A stretch of 64,000 bases of DNA from JAEUOS01 sp965279115 (GTDB lineage: Bacteria; Pseudomonadota; Gammaproteobacteria; Burkholderiales; JAEUOS01): contig OZ257137.1 in assembly GCA_965279115.1 (NCBI GenBank), positions 3,162,001-3,226,000 of the forward strand. The letters run 5' to 3'. Of the stretch, positions 53,031 to 61,387 are shown in pieces; the stretch's first letter is position 1, and every line of letters begins with the position of its first letter. The notes beneath the pieces were generated by a model. The model searched no databases and was not told the DNA's origin. It was given only the letters and a program-made list of their open reading frames with translations. The translations under genes and the position numbers were made by a program.

Positions 53031-55775
53031 TTATGCGGCCGCGTGTTCGCGTCCGTGTGTTGCGATGATTCTCTTGACCTCCGGAAGGCACGAGCCGCAG
53101 GAGGTGCCGCACTTGCGGACGGACTGCACTTGAGCCAGCGACATGCCCGCGACGGCGTCGGCTTCAATTTCAGACAATGCCACGTCAAAACAGTTGCAAA
53201 TGACGCGTCCGCGATCGGCGCTGCCTTTGGGCGGGCTGGAGATAGGAGCGAGGATCCAGGGCCGCACGGCCTCCATCGATGCGCCGCCCAGCATCATGCC
53301 CTTGAGCCACTCGGCTGCCGCCGTCTCGCCGGCCAGGCAGACGCCGGTCATGCGCCCTGCATCGATTCTTGCCGCCTTTTCGATGCGTCGCGCGGCATCC
53401 ACATAGCGCATCACGCTGGCGGGCTCGTCCAGCCCGAGCAGACGGTCGATGGCGTCCTGTACCTCTTCGGTGACCGGTGTCGACGAGTAAGCGCGCAACA
53501 TCACCAGGGTATCGTCGCGCCCGGCGAGCGTCAGGGTCGCGTAGTCGAACGTCTCGAGGAGGGGCTTGAGCGACTCGACGAGCAATGCGGCGGCACCGGC
53601 GTCCAGGCGCCGCATCGCCACCAGGCGATGCGGCAGCTTCGCCCGCGTCACCTCAATCGCCGCGGCCTTGAGTTCGGGTTGCTTGGAATAGGGATCGAAG
53701 GCGGGATTGGTGACGCCATTGACGCCCATGCCCTTCATGAACTGGGAGCCCCAGTGCATCGGCATGAAAGCCTGTCCGGTCCTGACGCTGCCGGAGGCTT
53801 CTGCCCGCACGAAAAAGCACCCGCGACGCGACTTCACGAGGACGACCTCGAGATCGGAAATGCCACGCCGCGCGAGATCCGCCGCTGACATCGCAAGGCG
53901 CGGCTCCTCGGCGTGATTGAAAAGCCTCGCCACCCGCCCGGTGCGGCTCATGCCGTGCCATTGATCACGCAGGCGTCCCGTATTGAGCGCGATCGGATAG
54001 GCCGCCGATGCCGGTTCGGCCACTGGCCGGTGCGGTGTGACCACGAAGCGCGCGCGACCATCCGGTGTCGGGAAACGGCCGTCTCCGTAAAGACGCTGCA
54101 ATCCGGTGGCCGCGCCTTCGGCGAAGGGCCATTGCTGCGGCCCGCGGGATTCCAGGATCGGCCAGGTCAATCCCGTGATGTCGAGGTCACGGCCACGGGT
54201 GGATTCGCGATGCTCGTTCCAGACTTGCTCCGCCGTCTCGTAGGGAAACATGCGTTTTGCCAGGTCCGCCTTGCCAAGCCGCTCGCCGAGGCGGCGCGCG
54301 AACTCCGCCGCGATCTGCCAGTCATGGCGCGTCTCCCCCGGTCCGGGAATGGCGGCGCGCACCCTCGAGATGCGCCGCTCGGAGTTGGTGACGGTGCCTT
54401 CCTTTTCGCCCCAGGTGGTGGTCGGCAACAACAGGTCGGCAAAGGCTGCAGTGTCGGTGTTTCCGAAGGCTTCCTGTACCACCACCCACTCGGCTGTCCG
54501 GAGCGCGTTTCGTACCGCTGCCAGGTCCGGCATGGATTGCGCAGGGTTGGTGCAGGCTATCCACAAGGCGCGGATCTTGCCCGCTCCGACCGCTTCGAAC
54601 ATCTCCACCGCGGTCTTGCCGGCCGTTGCCGGAACTTCGTCGACGCCCCACAGCCGAGCCACTTCGGCGCGATGCACGGGGTTGGCAAGGTCGCGGTGCG
54701 CCGACAACAGGTTGGCCAGGCCGCCGACTTCGCGCCCGCCCATCGCATTGGGCTGGCCGGTCAGCGAGAAGGGGCCGGCGCCCGGCTTGCCGATCTGGCC
54801 GGTGGCCAGGTGAAGGTTGATGAGGGCGGCGTTGTTGTGCGTGCCGTGGGTGGACTGGTTCAATCCCTGGCAGTAGAGCGATAGCGCGGCCGGTGCGCGT
54901 CCGAACCAGCGTGCCGCCGTGATGATGTCCGCCTCGCTGACGCCGCATATGCGTGCCGCCGCGGCCGGCGTCATCTCGCGGACCGCTTCGCGCAGGTTGT
55001 CAAAGCCGCTTGTCGAGGCGGCGATGAACTCCCGGTTGACAAGACCATCCCACAGAATCACGTTAAGCATCGCGCTGTAGAGGGCGATGTCGGTGCCGGG
55101 CAGGATCTGCAGGTGCAGGTCGGCCTCGAGCGCGGTGTCGGTCACGCGCGGGTCGACCACAACGACCTTGAGGGCGTCGCCCTTGTTTGCCCGGGCATCC
55201 TCGATGCGCCGGTAAAGGATCGGGTGGGCGAACGCGGTGTTCGACCCCGCGATCAGCAGCAGGTCGGCGTGATCTATATCTTCGTAACTCGCCGGTGGTG
55301 CGTCCGCGCCCAGTGTCTGCTTGTAACCAGCCACCGCCGAACTCATGCACAGGCGCGAATTGGTGTCGATGTTGTTGGTGCCGACCAGTCCCTTGGCGAG
55401 CTTGTTGAAGACGTAGTAGTCCTCGGTGAGCAATTGTCCCGACACATAGAAGGCAACCGCGTCCGGGCCGTGGTCGCGAATCACGGAGGCGAAGCGATCC
55501 GCGCAGGTATCGAGGGCGCGGTCCCAATTCACCCTGGCGCGCGGCAGCGCCTTGCCCGCGCGCATCTCCGGGTACAGAACCCGGCTTTCCGGGCGCGCGG
55601 TGAGATGCAGGGTAGCCCCCTTGGTACAAAGTCGCCCGAAATTCGCCGGGTGGTCGGGGTCGCCGCGCACATCGAGGATATTGCCGGCATGGTGTGAAAT
55701 CACCACGCCGCAGCCGACGCCGCAGTACGGGCAAGTCGAGCGTACTTCGCTTGCTGGCGTGGTTTCGGCGGACAT
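53031..55775 (-). CDS. nasA: Assimilatory nitrate reductase catalytic subunit
   Basis: 914 residues. The N-terminal [4Fe-4S] site is CPYCGVGCGV with a further Cys in LCTKGA. The molybdopterin domains follow (CMSSAVAGYKQTLGADAPPA, GLNQSTHGTHNNAALINLHL). The C-terminal BFD-like [2Fe-2S] domain (about 850-905) has CNCFDVALSEIEADAV and KCGTSCGSC. It reduces nitrate to nitrite in the cytoplasm, feeding NirBD. No separate NasB-type electron-transfer gene is seen, so an external ferredoxin, flavodoxin or NADH donor is needed. The leader to ATG 55775 is structured (55831-55851). Confidence 0.93.
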   Translation of the reverse strand: MSAETTPASEVRSTCPYCGVGCGVVISHHAGNILDVRGDPDHPANFGRLCTKGATLHLTARPESRVLYPEMRAGKALPRARVNWDRALDTCADRFASVIRDHGPDAVAFYVSGQLLTEDYYVFNKLAKGLVGTNNIDTNSRLCMSSAVAGYKQTLGADAPPASYEDIDHADLLLIAGSNTAFAHPILYRRIEDARANKGDALKVVVVDPRVTDTALEADLHLQILPGTDIALYSAMLNVILWDGLVNREFIAASTSGFDNLREAVREMTPAAAARICGVSEADIITAARWFGRAPAALSLYCQGLNQSTHGTHNNAALINLHLATGQIGKPGAGPFSLTGQPNAMGGREVGGLANLLSAHRDLANPVHRAEVARLWGVDEVPATAGKTAVEMFEAVGAGKIRALWIACTNPAQSMPDLAAVRNALRTAEWVVVQEAFGNTDTAAFADLLLPTTTWGEKEGTVTNSERRISRVRAAIPGPGETRHDWQIAAEFARRLGERLGKADLAKRMFPYETAEQVWNEHRESTRGRDLDITGLTWPILESRGPQQWPFAEGAATGLQRLYGDGRFPTPDGRARFVVTPHRPVAEPASAAYPIALNTGRLRDQWHGMSRTGRVARLFNHAEEPRLAMSAADLARRGISDLEVVLVKSRRGCFFVRAEASGSVRTGQAFMPMHWGSQFMKGMGVNGVTNPAFDPYSKQPELKAAAIEVTRAKLPHRLVAMRRLDAGAAALLVESLKPLLETFDYATLTLAGRDDTLVMLRAYSSTPVTEEVQDAIDRLLGLDEPASVMRYVDAARRIEKAARIDAGRMTGVCLAGETAAAEWLKGMMLGGASMEAVRPWILAPISSPPKGSADRGRVICNCFDVALSEIEADAVAGMSLAQVQSVRKCGTSCGSCLPEVKRIIATHGREHAAA

Positions 55776-55830
55776 GGCGAAAGTCTTAGGGGGGCGAATC
55801 GGGATGAAGTGGCTGCCGACACCTTGCTGC

Positions 55831-55851
55831 GTGCCGGTCGTTGACCTGCAC
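55831..55851 (-). promoter_or_regulatory. Hairpin in the nasA 5' untranslated region
   Basis: Read on the minus strand, GTGC-A-GGTC and GACC-G-GCAC pair around an AAC loop, with one A-G mismatch, 56 bases before the nasA start. A second small stem CATGC-GGCTG-GCATG lies just upstream. Their loops do not match the ATCGCG pair seen before cobA. It could be part of a leader-controlled region; the evidence is symmetry only. Confidence 0.3.
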
Positions 55852-55969
55852 CACTACGCAACTGCCATGCCAGCCGCATGCTGCAATGCGATGGGCGGCA
55901 TCCCACAAACCGGTATTTCTTTTGTACACTTGACGGCGGCATTTGGCCATTTGCGCGGGAGAGGGAAGT

Positions 55970-56212
55970 ATGTTCGCCATCGTGTACAAGGAAGATCGTG
56001 TTCCGATGTGTGCCCGTTTGCGCGAGTCCGGCCCGGATGCCATCGTGACCTGGGATGGCGAACCCAACGCCCGCCAGTTCCTCGAATCCAAGGGGGCTGA
56101 GTTCGTCGCCGCGTATTCGGTGGTCGCGATCACTGATGATTCGCTGCGCGACATGGCGCAGTCCATGGGCGTCAAGGAAGAAGACGTCGAACTGGTACCT
56201 TTTCCTTCCTGA
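55970..56212 (+). CDS. Small hypothetical protein in the nitrate-assimilation cluster (80 aa)
   Basis: No family is recognised. The protein is acidic, soluble and compact: MFAIVYKEDRVPMCARLRES, then PNARQFLESKGAEFVAAYSV and DMAQSMGVKEEDVELVPF. Alternating hydrophobic strands and helices suggest a small alpha/beta fold. GAGGGAAG lies just before ATG 55970, which supports expression. It sits between divergent nasA and co-directional cobA, so a role in nitrate or nitrite assimilation or its control is possible. Confidence 0.6.
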   Translation: MFAIVYKEDRVPMCARLRESGPDAIVTWDGEPNARQFLESKGAEFVAAYSVVAITDDSLRDMAQSMGVKEEDVELVPFPS

Positions 56213-56274
56213 CGTCTCTCCGGGATTTGTAGGCAGGTCACTCATGGCCCGGGGAAGGGCAATGCACCGCTAGC

Positions 56275-56323
56275 GAGATATTGCACTATCGCGGTGCAAT
56301 ATCTCGTATCGCGGCGAGAATAT
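56275..56323 (+). promoter_or_regulatory. Candidate ANTAR-type antitermination leader of cobA: tandem hairpins with ATCGCG loops
   Basis: GAGATATTGCAC and GTGCAATATCTC are perfect 12-base complements (56275-56286, 56294-56305) around TATCGCG. Directly downstream, CTCGT (56303-56307) and GCGAG (56314-56318) pair around ATCGCG, extendable by ATAT with one bulged A. If hairpin 1 uses only TTGCAC/GTGCAA, both fit side by side; if it uses its full stem, it blocks hairpin 2. Both loops present ATCGCG, with A at position 1 and G at position 4, as in RNA targets of ANTAR proteins (NasR, NasT). The position upstream of siroheme and nirBD genes fits. Confidence 0.55.
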
Positions 56324-56345
56324 CCGGGCCATTGCATGCCTGCGT

Positions 56346-56417
56346 TGCCTTCCGGTCCGGTTTGGCACGCGGTTTGCGTTTACCTGACTGTTTTCGGCCA
56401 ACCTGGGCCGGAAGGCA
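56346..56417 (+). promoter_or_regulatory. Long-range inverted repeat in the cobA leader
   Basis: TGCCTTCCGG (56346-56355) and CCGGAAGGCA (56408-56417) are perfect 10-base complements 52 bases apart, the second just ahead of the AGGAGC ribosome site (56421). CGGCC-AACCTG-GGCCG (56395-56411) overlaps the second arm. Pairing could hide or expose the ribosome site, or form the terminator half of a leader switch, but no U tract is seen. Confidence 0.4.
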
Positions 56418-56433
56418 TTCAGGAGCAGTTTTC

Positions 56434-57219
56434 ATGGAGCTGGCGGCTCGAATCGGCGGCACTCGTGGTGGTCGGGTATTCCTGATCGGTGCGGGGCCGG
56501 GCGATCCCGAATTGCTGACGCTGAAGGCCGTGCGCGCCCTTGCCACGGCCGACGTGGTGCTCGTCGATGATCTGGTCAATCGGGCTGTGCTTGTGCATGT
56601 GTCCCCGATGGCACGCGTGGTTGAGGTGGGCAAGCGCGGCGGATGCCGGTCGACTCCCCAGGCCTTTATCGAGCGGCTGATGCTGCGCCTGGCGCGAGGC
56701 GGCAAGGTGGTCGCTCGCGTGAAGGGTGGCGATCCATTCATGTTCGGTCGCGGTGGTGAAGAGATGCTGGCGTTGCGGCGGGCGGGCATCGAATGCGAGG
56801 TCGTTCCCGGCATCACCGCCGGGATGGCTGTTCCTGCCACCTGCGGAATTCCTGTCACCCACCGAGCATTGGCGCGCGGCGTCACCTTTGTCACCGGTCA
56901 TAGCAGTGATGGCGTGCAACCCGACTGGAAGCATCTTGCCGCCAGTGGCACGACCCTGGTGATCTACATGGGGATGATGCATCTGGCGACCATCTGCGCG
57001 GCTTTGCTGGCCGCCGGCATGCGGCCGAACATGCCGGCGACGGTGATCGAACAAGGCACCATGCCGGCGCAGCGCGAAATCATTGTGACCCTGGCGACGC
57101 TCGCGAGGCGGGCCGCCGCAGAAAAGTTTCTTAGTCCAGCGATCATCGTCATTGGCGATGTTGTCGCGCTGGCGCATTCGCAACGGAGCGAGGCGCCTTC
57201 AATGGAACGGGCGGCCTGA
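56434..57219 (+). CDS. cobA: Uroporphyrinogen-III C-methyltransferase
   Basis: 261 residues. The SAM-binding loop is VFLIGAGPGDPELLTLKA, followed by DVVLVDDLVN, VGKRGG, GGDPFMFGRGGEE and PGITAGMAVPATCGIPVTHR, all core motifs of the family. It makes precorrin-2, the siroheme precursor needed by nitrite reductase NirB, encoded next. The CysG oxidase/chelatase domain is absent, so those steps are encoded elsewhere. The ATG at 56434 follows AGGAGC; the frame extends upstream through the hairpin region but that part is leader. Confidence 0.9.
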   Translation: MELAARIGGTRGGRVFLIGAGPGDPELLTLKAVRALATADVVLVDDLVNRAVLVHVSPMARVVEVGKRGGCRSTPQAFIERLMLRLARGGKVVARVKGGDPFMFGRGGEEMLALRRAGIECEVVPGITAGMAVPATCGIPVTHRALARGVTFVTGHSSDGVQPDWKHLAASGTTLVIYMGMMHLATICAALLAAGMRPNMPATVIEQGTMPAQREIIVTLATLARRAAAEKFLSPAIIVIGDVVALAHSQRSEAPSMERAA

Positions 57220-57326
57220 TGGTGGCCGGCATCGTTCGAGTCATGCTCTATGTCAACGGCGACAGGCGAGTCAACCATGAACCCGGAACCCAAGGCCGGC
57301 TTTGCGGAGTGCTACCTCATCGCTGC

Positions 57327-57347
57327 GGCGCGCGGTTTTCGCGCGCC
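57327..57347 (+). promoter_or_regulatory. Strong hairpin upstream of nirB
   Basis: GGCGCGCG and CGCGCGCC form a perfect 8-bp GC stem with a GTTTT loop in the 180-base gap between cobA and nirB. No T tract follows. It lies inside a short open frame (57278-57391, MNPEPKAGFAECYLIAAARG onward, 37 codons) that ends 8 bases before nirB. It could pause transcription, protect mRNA or act in attenuation. Confidence 0.4.
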
Positions 57348-57405
57348 TTGCGCCGGTCCGGTCGCCTCTTGCGGGTCTGGCCGTCGATGACAGAAAGACA
57401 TGCAT

Positions 57406-59838
57406 ATGAAGAAGATGAAGCTGGTAATGGTCGGCAACGGGATGGCCGGCGTGCGCGCGCTCGAGGAGCTGATCAAGCTCGCGCCTGACCTCTACGACAT
57501 CACGGTGTTCGGTGCGGAGCCGCACGCGAACTACAACCGTATCCTGCTTTCGCCGGTACTGGCCGGCGAGATGACCATCAAGGACATCATGCTCAATGAT
57601 GTCGACTGGTACGAGCAAAACGGCATCCGCCTGCACCTGGGCAAGAAGATCGTCAAGATCGACCGGGTGCGACGCCAGGTGCTTGCTGAAGATGGCACCA
57701 GCGAGGAATACGACCGCCTGCTGCTGGCCACCGGGTCAAATCCCTTTATCCTGCCGGTGCCCGGGAAGGACCTGCCTGGCGTCATCAGCTACCGCGACAT
57801 TGCCGACACCGACGCGATGATCGAGGCGGCCGGCCGCTACAAGCACGCGGTGGTCATCGGCGGCGGCCTGCTCGGGCTGGAAGCCGCCAATGGCCTGAAG
57901 ATGCGCGGCATGGACGTCACGGTCGTGCACATCATGCCGTGGCTGATGGAGCGCCAGCTCGATCGCACGGCCGCGCGCATGCTGCAAAAGTCCCTCGAGG
58001 ACAAGGGCCTGAAGTTCGCGTTGGAGAAGCAGACCGCCGAACTCGTGGCCGGTGACTCAGGCAGGGTGGCCGCCATCCGCTTCAAGGACGGGGAGATGCT
58101 CCCTGCCGAGCTGGTGGTGATGGCGGTCGGTATCCGGCCAAATACCGCGCTGGCCGAATCGGCGGGTATACGCGTTGACCGCGGAATCGTCGTCAACGAC
58201 ACCATGCAGACCTTTGACCCGAAGATCTATGCCGTTGGTGAATGCGTGGCGCATCGTGGCGTCGCTTACGGGTTGGTCGCGCCCCTGTTTGAAATGGCCA
58301 AGGTGGCCGCCAACCATCTTGGAAACTTCGGCATCGGGCGCTACACCGGTTCGGTGACCTCGACCAAACTCAAGGTGACCGGCGTCGATCTTTTCTCGGC
58401 CGGCAACTTCACCGGCGGGCCGGAGTGCGAGGAAATCGTGTTGAACGACCCGTTCGGCGGGGTCTACAAGAAGCTGGTGATCAGGGAAAACCGCATCGTC
58501 GGTGGCGTGATGGTCGGCGACACCAAGGATGGCGCCTGGTACTTCCAGCTGCTGCGCGACCGCCAGGATATCCACGAGATACGTGACCATCTCATGTTCG
58601 GCCAGAGCCACCTGGGCGATACCGGCCACAAGGGTCAGTCGCAGGCCGCCGCACTCGCCGACAGTGCGGAGGTGTGCGGCTGCAACGGCGTGTGCAAAGG
58701 CGACATCGTCAAGGCCATCAAGGAAAAGGGCCTGTTTTCGCTGGAGGACGTGCGCAAGCACACCAAGGCGTCCTCTTCCTGCGGTTCATGCACGGGTCTG
58801 GTGGAGCAGATCCTCGCCAGTACCGTGGGAGGGGCCTACCAGCCCGTGGACGGCAAGTCCAAGCCGATGTGCGGATGCACCGACCATACCCATGAAGAAG
58901 TCCGCGAGGCGATCCGGCGCCAGAAGCTGCTGGACCACGCGTCCGCCTACGCGTTCCTTGAGTGGCGTACCCCCAACGGATGCGCGACCTGCAGGCCGGC
59001 GGTCAACTACTACATGCTCTCCACCTGGCCGCACGAGGCGATTGACGACCCGCAATCGCGCTTCATCAACGAGCGTGCCCACGCCAACATCCAGAAGGAC
59101 GGTACCTACAGCGTCGTGCCGCGCATGTGGGGAGGTGAAACCACGTCTGCCGAACTGCGGCGCATCGCCGACGTGGTGGACAAGTACGCCATTCCGACCG
59201 TCAAGGTGACCGGCGGGCAGCGCATCGACCTGCTGGGCGTGAAAAAGGAGGACCTGCCGCGGGTTTGGGCGGACCTCGCCATGCCGTCCGGCCATGCGTA
59301 TGGCAAGAGCCTGCGTACGGTCAAGACCTGCGTCGGCTCCGAGTGGTGTCGTTTCGGCACGCAGGACTCGACGCGCATGGGCAAGGAACTCGAACGCGAT
59401 CTCTTCGGCATGTGGTCGCCGCACAAGGTGAAGCTCGCGGTTTCGGGTTGCCCGCGCAATTGCGCAGAGTCCGGCATCAAGGACGTGGGCGTGATCGGGG
59501 TGGATTCCGGCTGGGAGATCTATGTCGCCGGCAACGGCGGCATCAAGACCGAAGTGGCGCAGTTTCTCGCCAAGGTTGCCACGCATGAAGACGTACTCGA
59601 ATATGCCGGCGCATTCCTGCAGTTGTACCGGGAGGAGGCGCGCTATCTCGACCGCACCGTGCACTGGGTGGCAAGGGTGGGCATGGAGTACGTGAAGAGG
59701 CAGGTCGTCGATGATGCCGAGAAGCGCAAGGCGCTGTACGCGCGGCTGCGCTATGCACTCAAGGACTACGTCGACCCGTGGCAGGAGCGCGCCGACGGAA
59801 CCGTTGCGCGCCACGATTTTGAAACCATCTCGATCTGA
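57406..59838 (+). CDS. nirB: Nitrite reductase (NADH) large subunit
   Basis: 810 residues. The FAD/NADH domain (about 1-400) opens KLVMVGNGMAGVRALEELI and has VVIGGGLLGLEAANGL. Two BFD-like [2Fe-2S] modules follow (CGCNGVCKGDI with SCGSC, and CGCTDH with CATC). The siroheme/[4Fe-4S] domain has CVGSEWCRFG and VSGCPRNCAESGIKD (CX5C plus CX3C). It reduces nitrite to ammonium with six electrons from NADH in the cytoplasm. ATG 57406 or 57400 may be the start; neither has a clear ribosome site. Confidence 0.95.
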   Translation: MKKMKLVMVGNGMAGVRALEELIKLAPDLYDITVFGAEPHANYNRILLSPVLAGEMTIKDIMLNDVDWYEQNGIRLHLGKKIVKIDRVRRQVLAEDGTSEEYDRLLLATGSNPFILPVPGKDLPGVISYRDIADTDAMIEAAGRYKHAVVIGGGLLGLEAANGLKMRGMDVTVVHIMPWLMERQLDRTAARMLQKSLEDKGLKFALEKQTAELVAGDSGRVAAIRFKDGEMLPAELVVMAVGIRPNTALAESAGIRVDRGIVVNDTMQTFDPKIYAVGECVAHRGVAYGLVAPLFEMAKVAANHLGNFGIGRYTGSVTSTKLKVTGVDLFSAGNFTGGPECEEIVLNDPFGGVYKKLVIRENRIVGGVMVGDTKDGAWYFQLLRDRQDIHEIRDHLMFGQSHLGDTGHKGQSQAAALADSAEVCGCNGVCKGDIVKAIKEKGLFSLEDVRKHTKASSSCGSCTGLVEQILASTVGGAYQPVDGKSKPMCGCTDHTHEEVREAIRRQKLLDHASAYAFLEWRTPNGCATCRPAVNYYMLSTWPHEAIDDPQSRFINERAHANIQKDGTYSVVPRMWGGETTSAELRRIADVVDKYAIPTVKVTGGQRIDLLGVKKEDLPRVWADLAMPSGHAYGKSLRTVKTCVGSEWCRFGTQDSTRMGKELERDLFGMWSPHKVKLAVSGCPRNCAESGIKDVGVIGVDSGWEIYVAGNGGIKTEVAQFLAKVATHEDVLEYAGAFLQLYREEARYLDRTVHWVARVGMEYVKRQVVDDAEKRKALYARLRYALKDYVDPWQERADGTVARHDFETISI

Positions 59839-59846
59839 GGCGCCAA

Positions 59847-60188
59847 ATGAAGGAAGCCATATCGACAGCCGCCTCGGTGGGAGGCATGACGCGCATCTGC
59901 AAGCTCGACGAAATTCCGCGCCTGGGCGCGCGGGTGGTTCGTTCGGCACTGCACGGCGACATTGCGGTCTTTCGTACCGCGACCGATCGGGTGTTTGCGC
60001 TGCACGACAAGTGCCCCCACAAAGGTGGGCCGTTGTCGCAGGGAATAGTCCACGGGGAAAAGGTGGCGTGTCCGTTGCACAACTGGAACATCGACCTTGC
60101 GTCAGGCACGGCGGTGGCGCCGGACCAGGGCTGCGCGCGCGCCTTTTCAGTAAGTGTCGTCGAAGGCGAGATATTCCTGCAGGTATGA
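59847..60188 (+). CDS. nirD: Nitrite reductase (NADH) small subunit, Rieske type
   Basis: 113 residues. A Rieske fold with CPHKGGPLSQG and CPLHNW, so all four [2Fe-2S] ligands (Cys-His, Cys-His) are kept, unlike NirD proteins that have lost them. It partners NirB. It starts 8 bases after the nirB stop and ends the operon. Confidence 0.92.
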   Translation: MKEAISTAASVGGMTRICKLDEIPRLGARVVRSALHGDIAVFRTATDRVFALHDKCPHKGGPLSQGIVHGEKVACPLHNWNIDLASGTAVAPDQGCARAFSVSVVEGEIFLQV

Positions 60189-60222
60189 GCGGTCGTGTCG
60201 CCGGTGCGGGAACCGCAAAAAT

Positions 60223-60345
60223 ATTCAAGAATTCACTTTAAATAAATCACTTTAATTTCGACATTCAAGATTCTGTGTAATAACGTTAATTCATAATAAG
60301 CCAATGATTTGAAAGGTTTTTTTGTGCGAAAGCGCTTGTTGAGGC
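60223..60345. promoter_or_regulatory. AT-rich intergenic island with direct repeats
   Basis: The gap 60189-60400 contains an AT-rich stretch that stands out from its GC-rich surroundings. TCACTTTAA occurs at 60233-60241 and again at 60247-60255; ATTCAAGA occurs at 60223-60230 and 60263-60270. A run of seven T lies near 60318-60324. The direct repeats could be sites for an unknown regulator or UP-element-like promoter sequence for the peptidase-like gene at 60401. Confidence 0.4.
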
Positions 60346-60400
60346 CACTCACTGATCGGTATGATCATCCATTCGTGGTGAACATGGTGTTTGTCCAGGC

Positions 60401-61351
60401 ATGCGCTCAACACACCCTTGGCGGGGTCCACTAAGGCAACGATTGCTCGCACTGTCAGGTGCGGCGATGTTGTCGTGCGCTGCGCTTGCCCACGCCGAGG
60501 ACGGCATTACGACATTGCTGGAAGCGCCTGCGATGTCGATCTCGGCGCTGCACTCCGATATCAAGTTCAATCTGACGGCGCCTGCGCGCAAAGTCGCAAA
60601 TCCCGCCTTTCAGTCCTTGCACGAACAGTCCAGGCGTGTTTTGGGCGGCTTGCAGGCTTCGGCCTACAACCTGTTTCCGAAGGAAGTGGCGCGGATCGGC
60701 ACATTCGAAGTGTTTGTCGCCGACTCCATGGAAATCTCGGTGATGTCGAGTGCGACCGGCCGAATCGCCCTCAACGCCGGCTTTGCCGATCTCGCACCGA
60801 CCGACGATTGGCTTGCCCTGGTGCTGGCGCGCGAAATGGGGCATGTGATTTCCGGGCATCATGACAATAACTCCACGGCCTCGATCCTGACGTCGGTGTT
60901 GATGAACATTCTGTTGCCCGGGAGCTCGATCATCAAGAGTGCGGCCTCGTTCGCCGGTTCGCAACTGGCATCTGCCAGCGGCCATGAGCGCCAATTGGGC
61001 GAAGCCGACACGGTAGCCCTGAAGTTGCTCGAAGGTGCGGGTTATACCGTCAGGTCATTGGCCCTCAACCTCGCTCTCGGGCCCGGGGAATCCAGGCTCG
61101 GCAGTTCGAAGTGGGCTCAAGGTTTCGTGACATCCTCGCGCGCGTTTGCGGTACGCGGGCGTCCGCAGCCTGCGCCAGATGACAAGCGCGATGTACCCAT
61201 CCCGATGGTGGCCTCCTCCCAAGGGCACTTGTCCTCTCCGGCCGCAACGCCGTCCGCGCCCGAGGAAGTCGTCGTGCGGCGGCGCCCGTCGGGCATGCCG
61301 GGACCGTTGATCCTTGGCGGCCATATCGTCGCGCCGCGCCTGCTCCAGTAG
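60401..61351 (+). CDS. M48-like peptidase fold protein with altered HExxH motif
   Basis: 316 residues. The signal peptide LLALSGAAMLSCAALAHAED is followed by an M48-like domain: FEVFVADSMEISVMSSATGR, IALNAGFADLAPTDDWLALV and then AREMGHVISGHHDN. Here the first zinc His of HExxH is Arg144 (REMGH) while Glu145 and His148 remain; GEADTVALKLLEGAGY supplies the usual third-ligand Glu region. Normal zinc binding is doubtful, so it may be a chaperone-like or inactive relative. The C-terminal 80 residues are Pro/Ser/Arg-rich and probably disordered. It is probably periplasmic. Confidence 0.72.
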   Translation: MRSTHPWRGPLRQRLLALSGAAMLSCAALAHAEDGITTLLEAPAMSISALHSDIKFNLTAPARKVANPAFQSLHEQSRRVLGGLQASAYNLFPKEVARIGTFEVFVADSMEISVMSSATGRIALNAGFADLAPTDDWLALVLAREMGHVISGHHDNNSTASILTSVLMNILLPGSSIIKSAASFAGSQLASASGHERQLGEADTVALKLLEGAGYTVRSLALNLALGPGESRLGSSKWAQGFVTSSRAFAVRGRPQPAPDDKRDVPIPMVASSQGHLSSPAATPSAPEEVVVRRRPSGMPGPLILGGHIVAPRLLQ

Positions 61352-61387
61352 AGCGTTTCGCTCGCAGGCGGCAACTACCCCTGCGCG

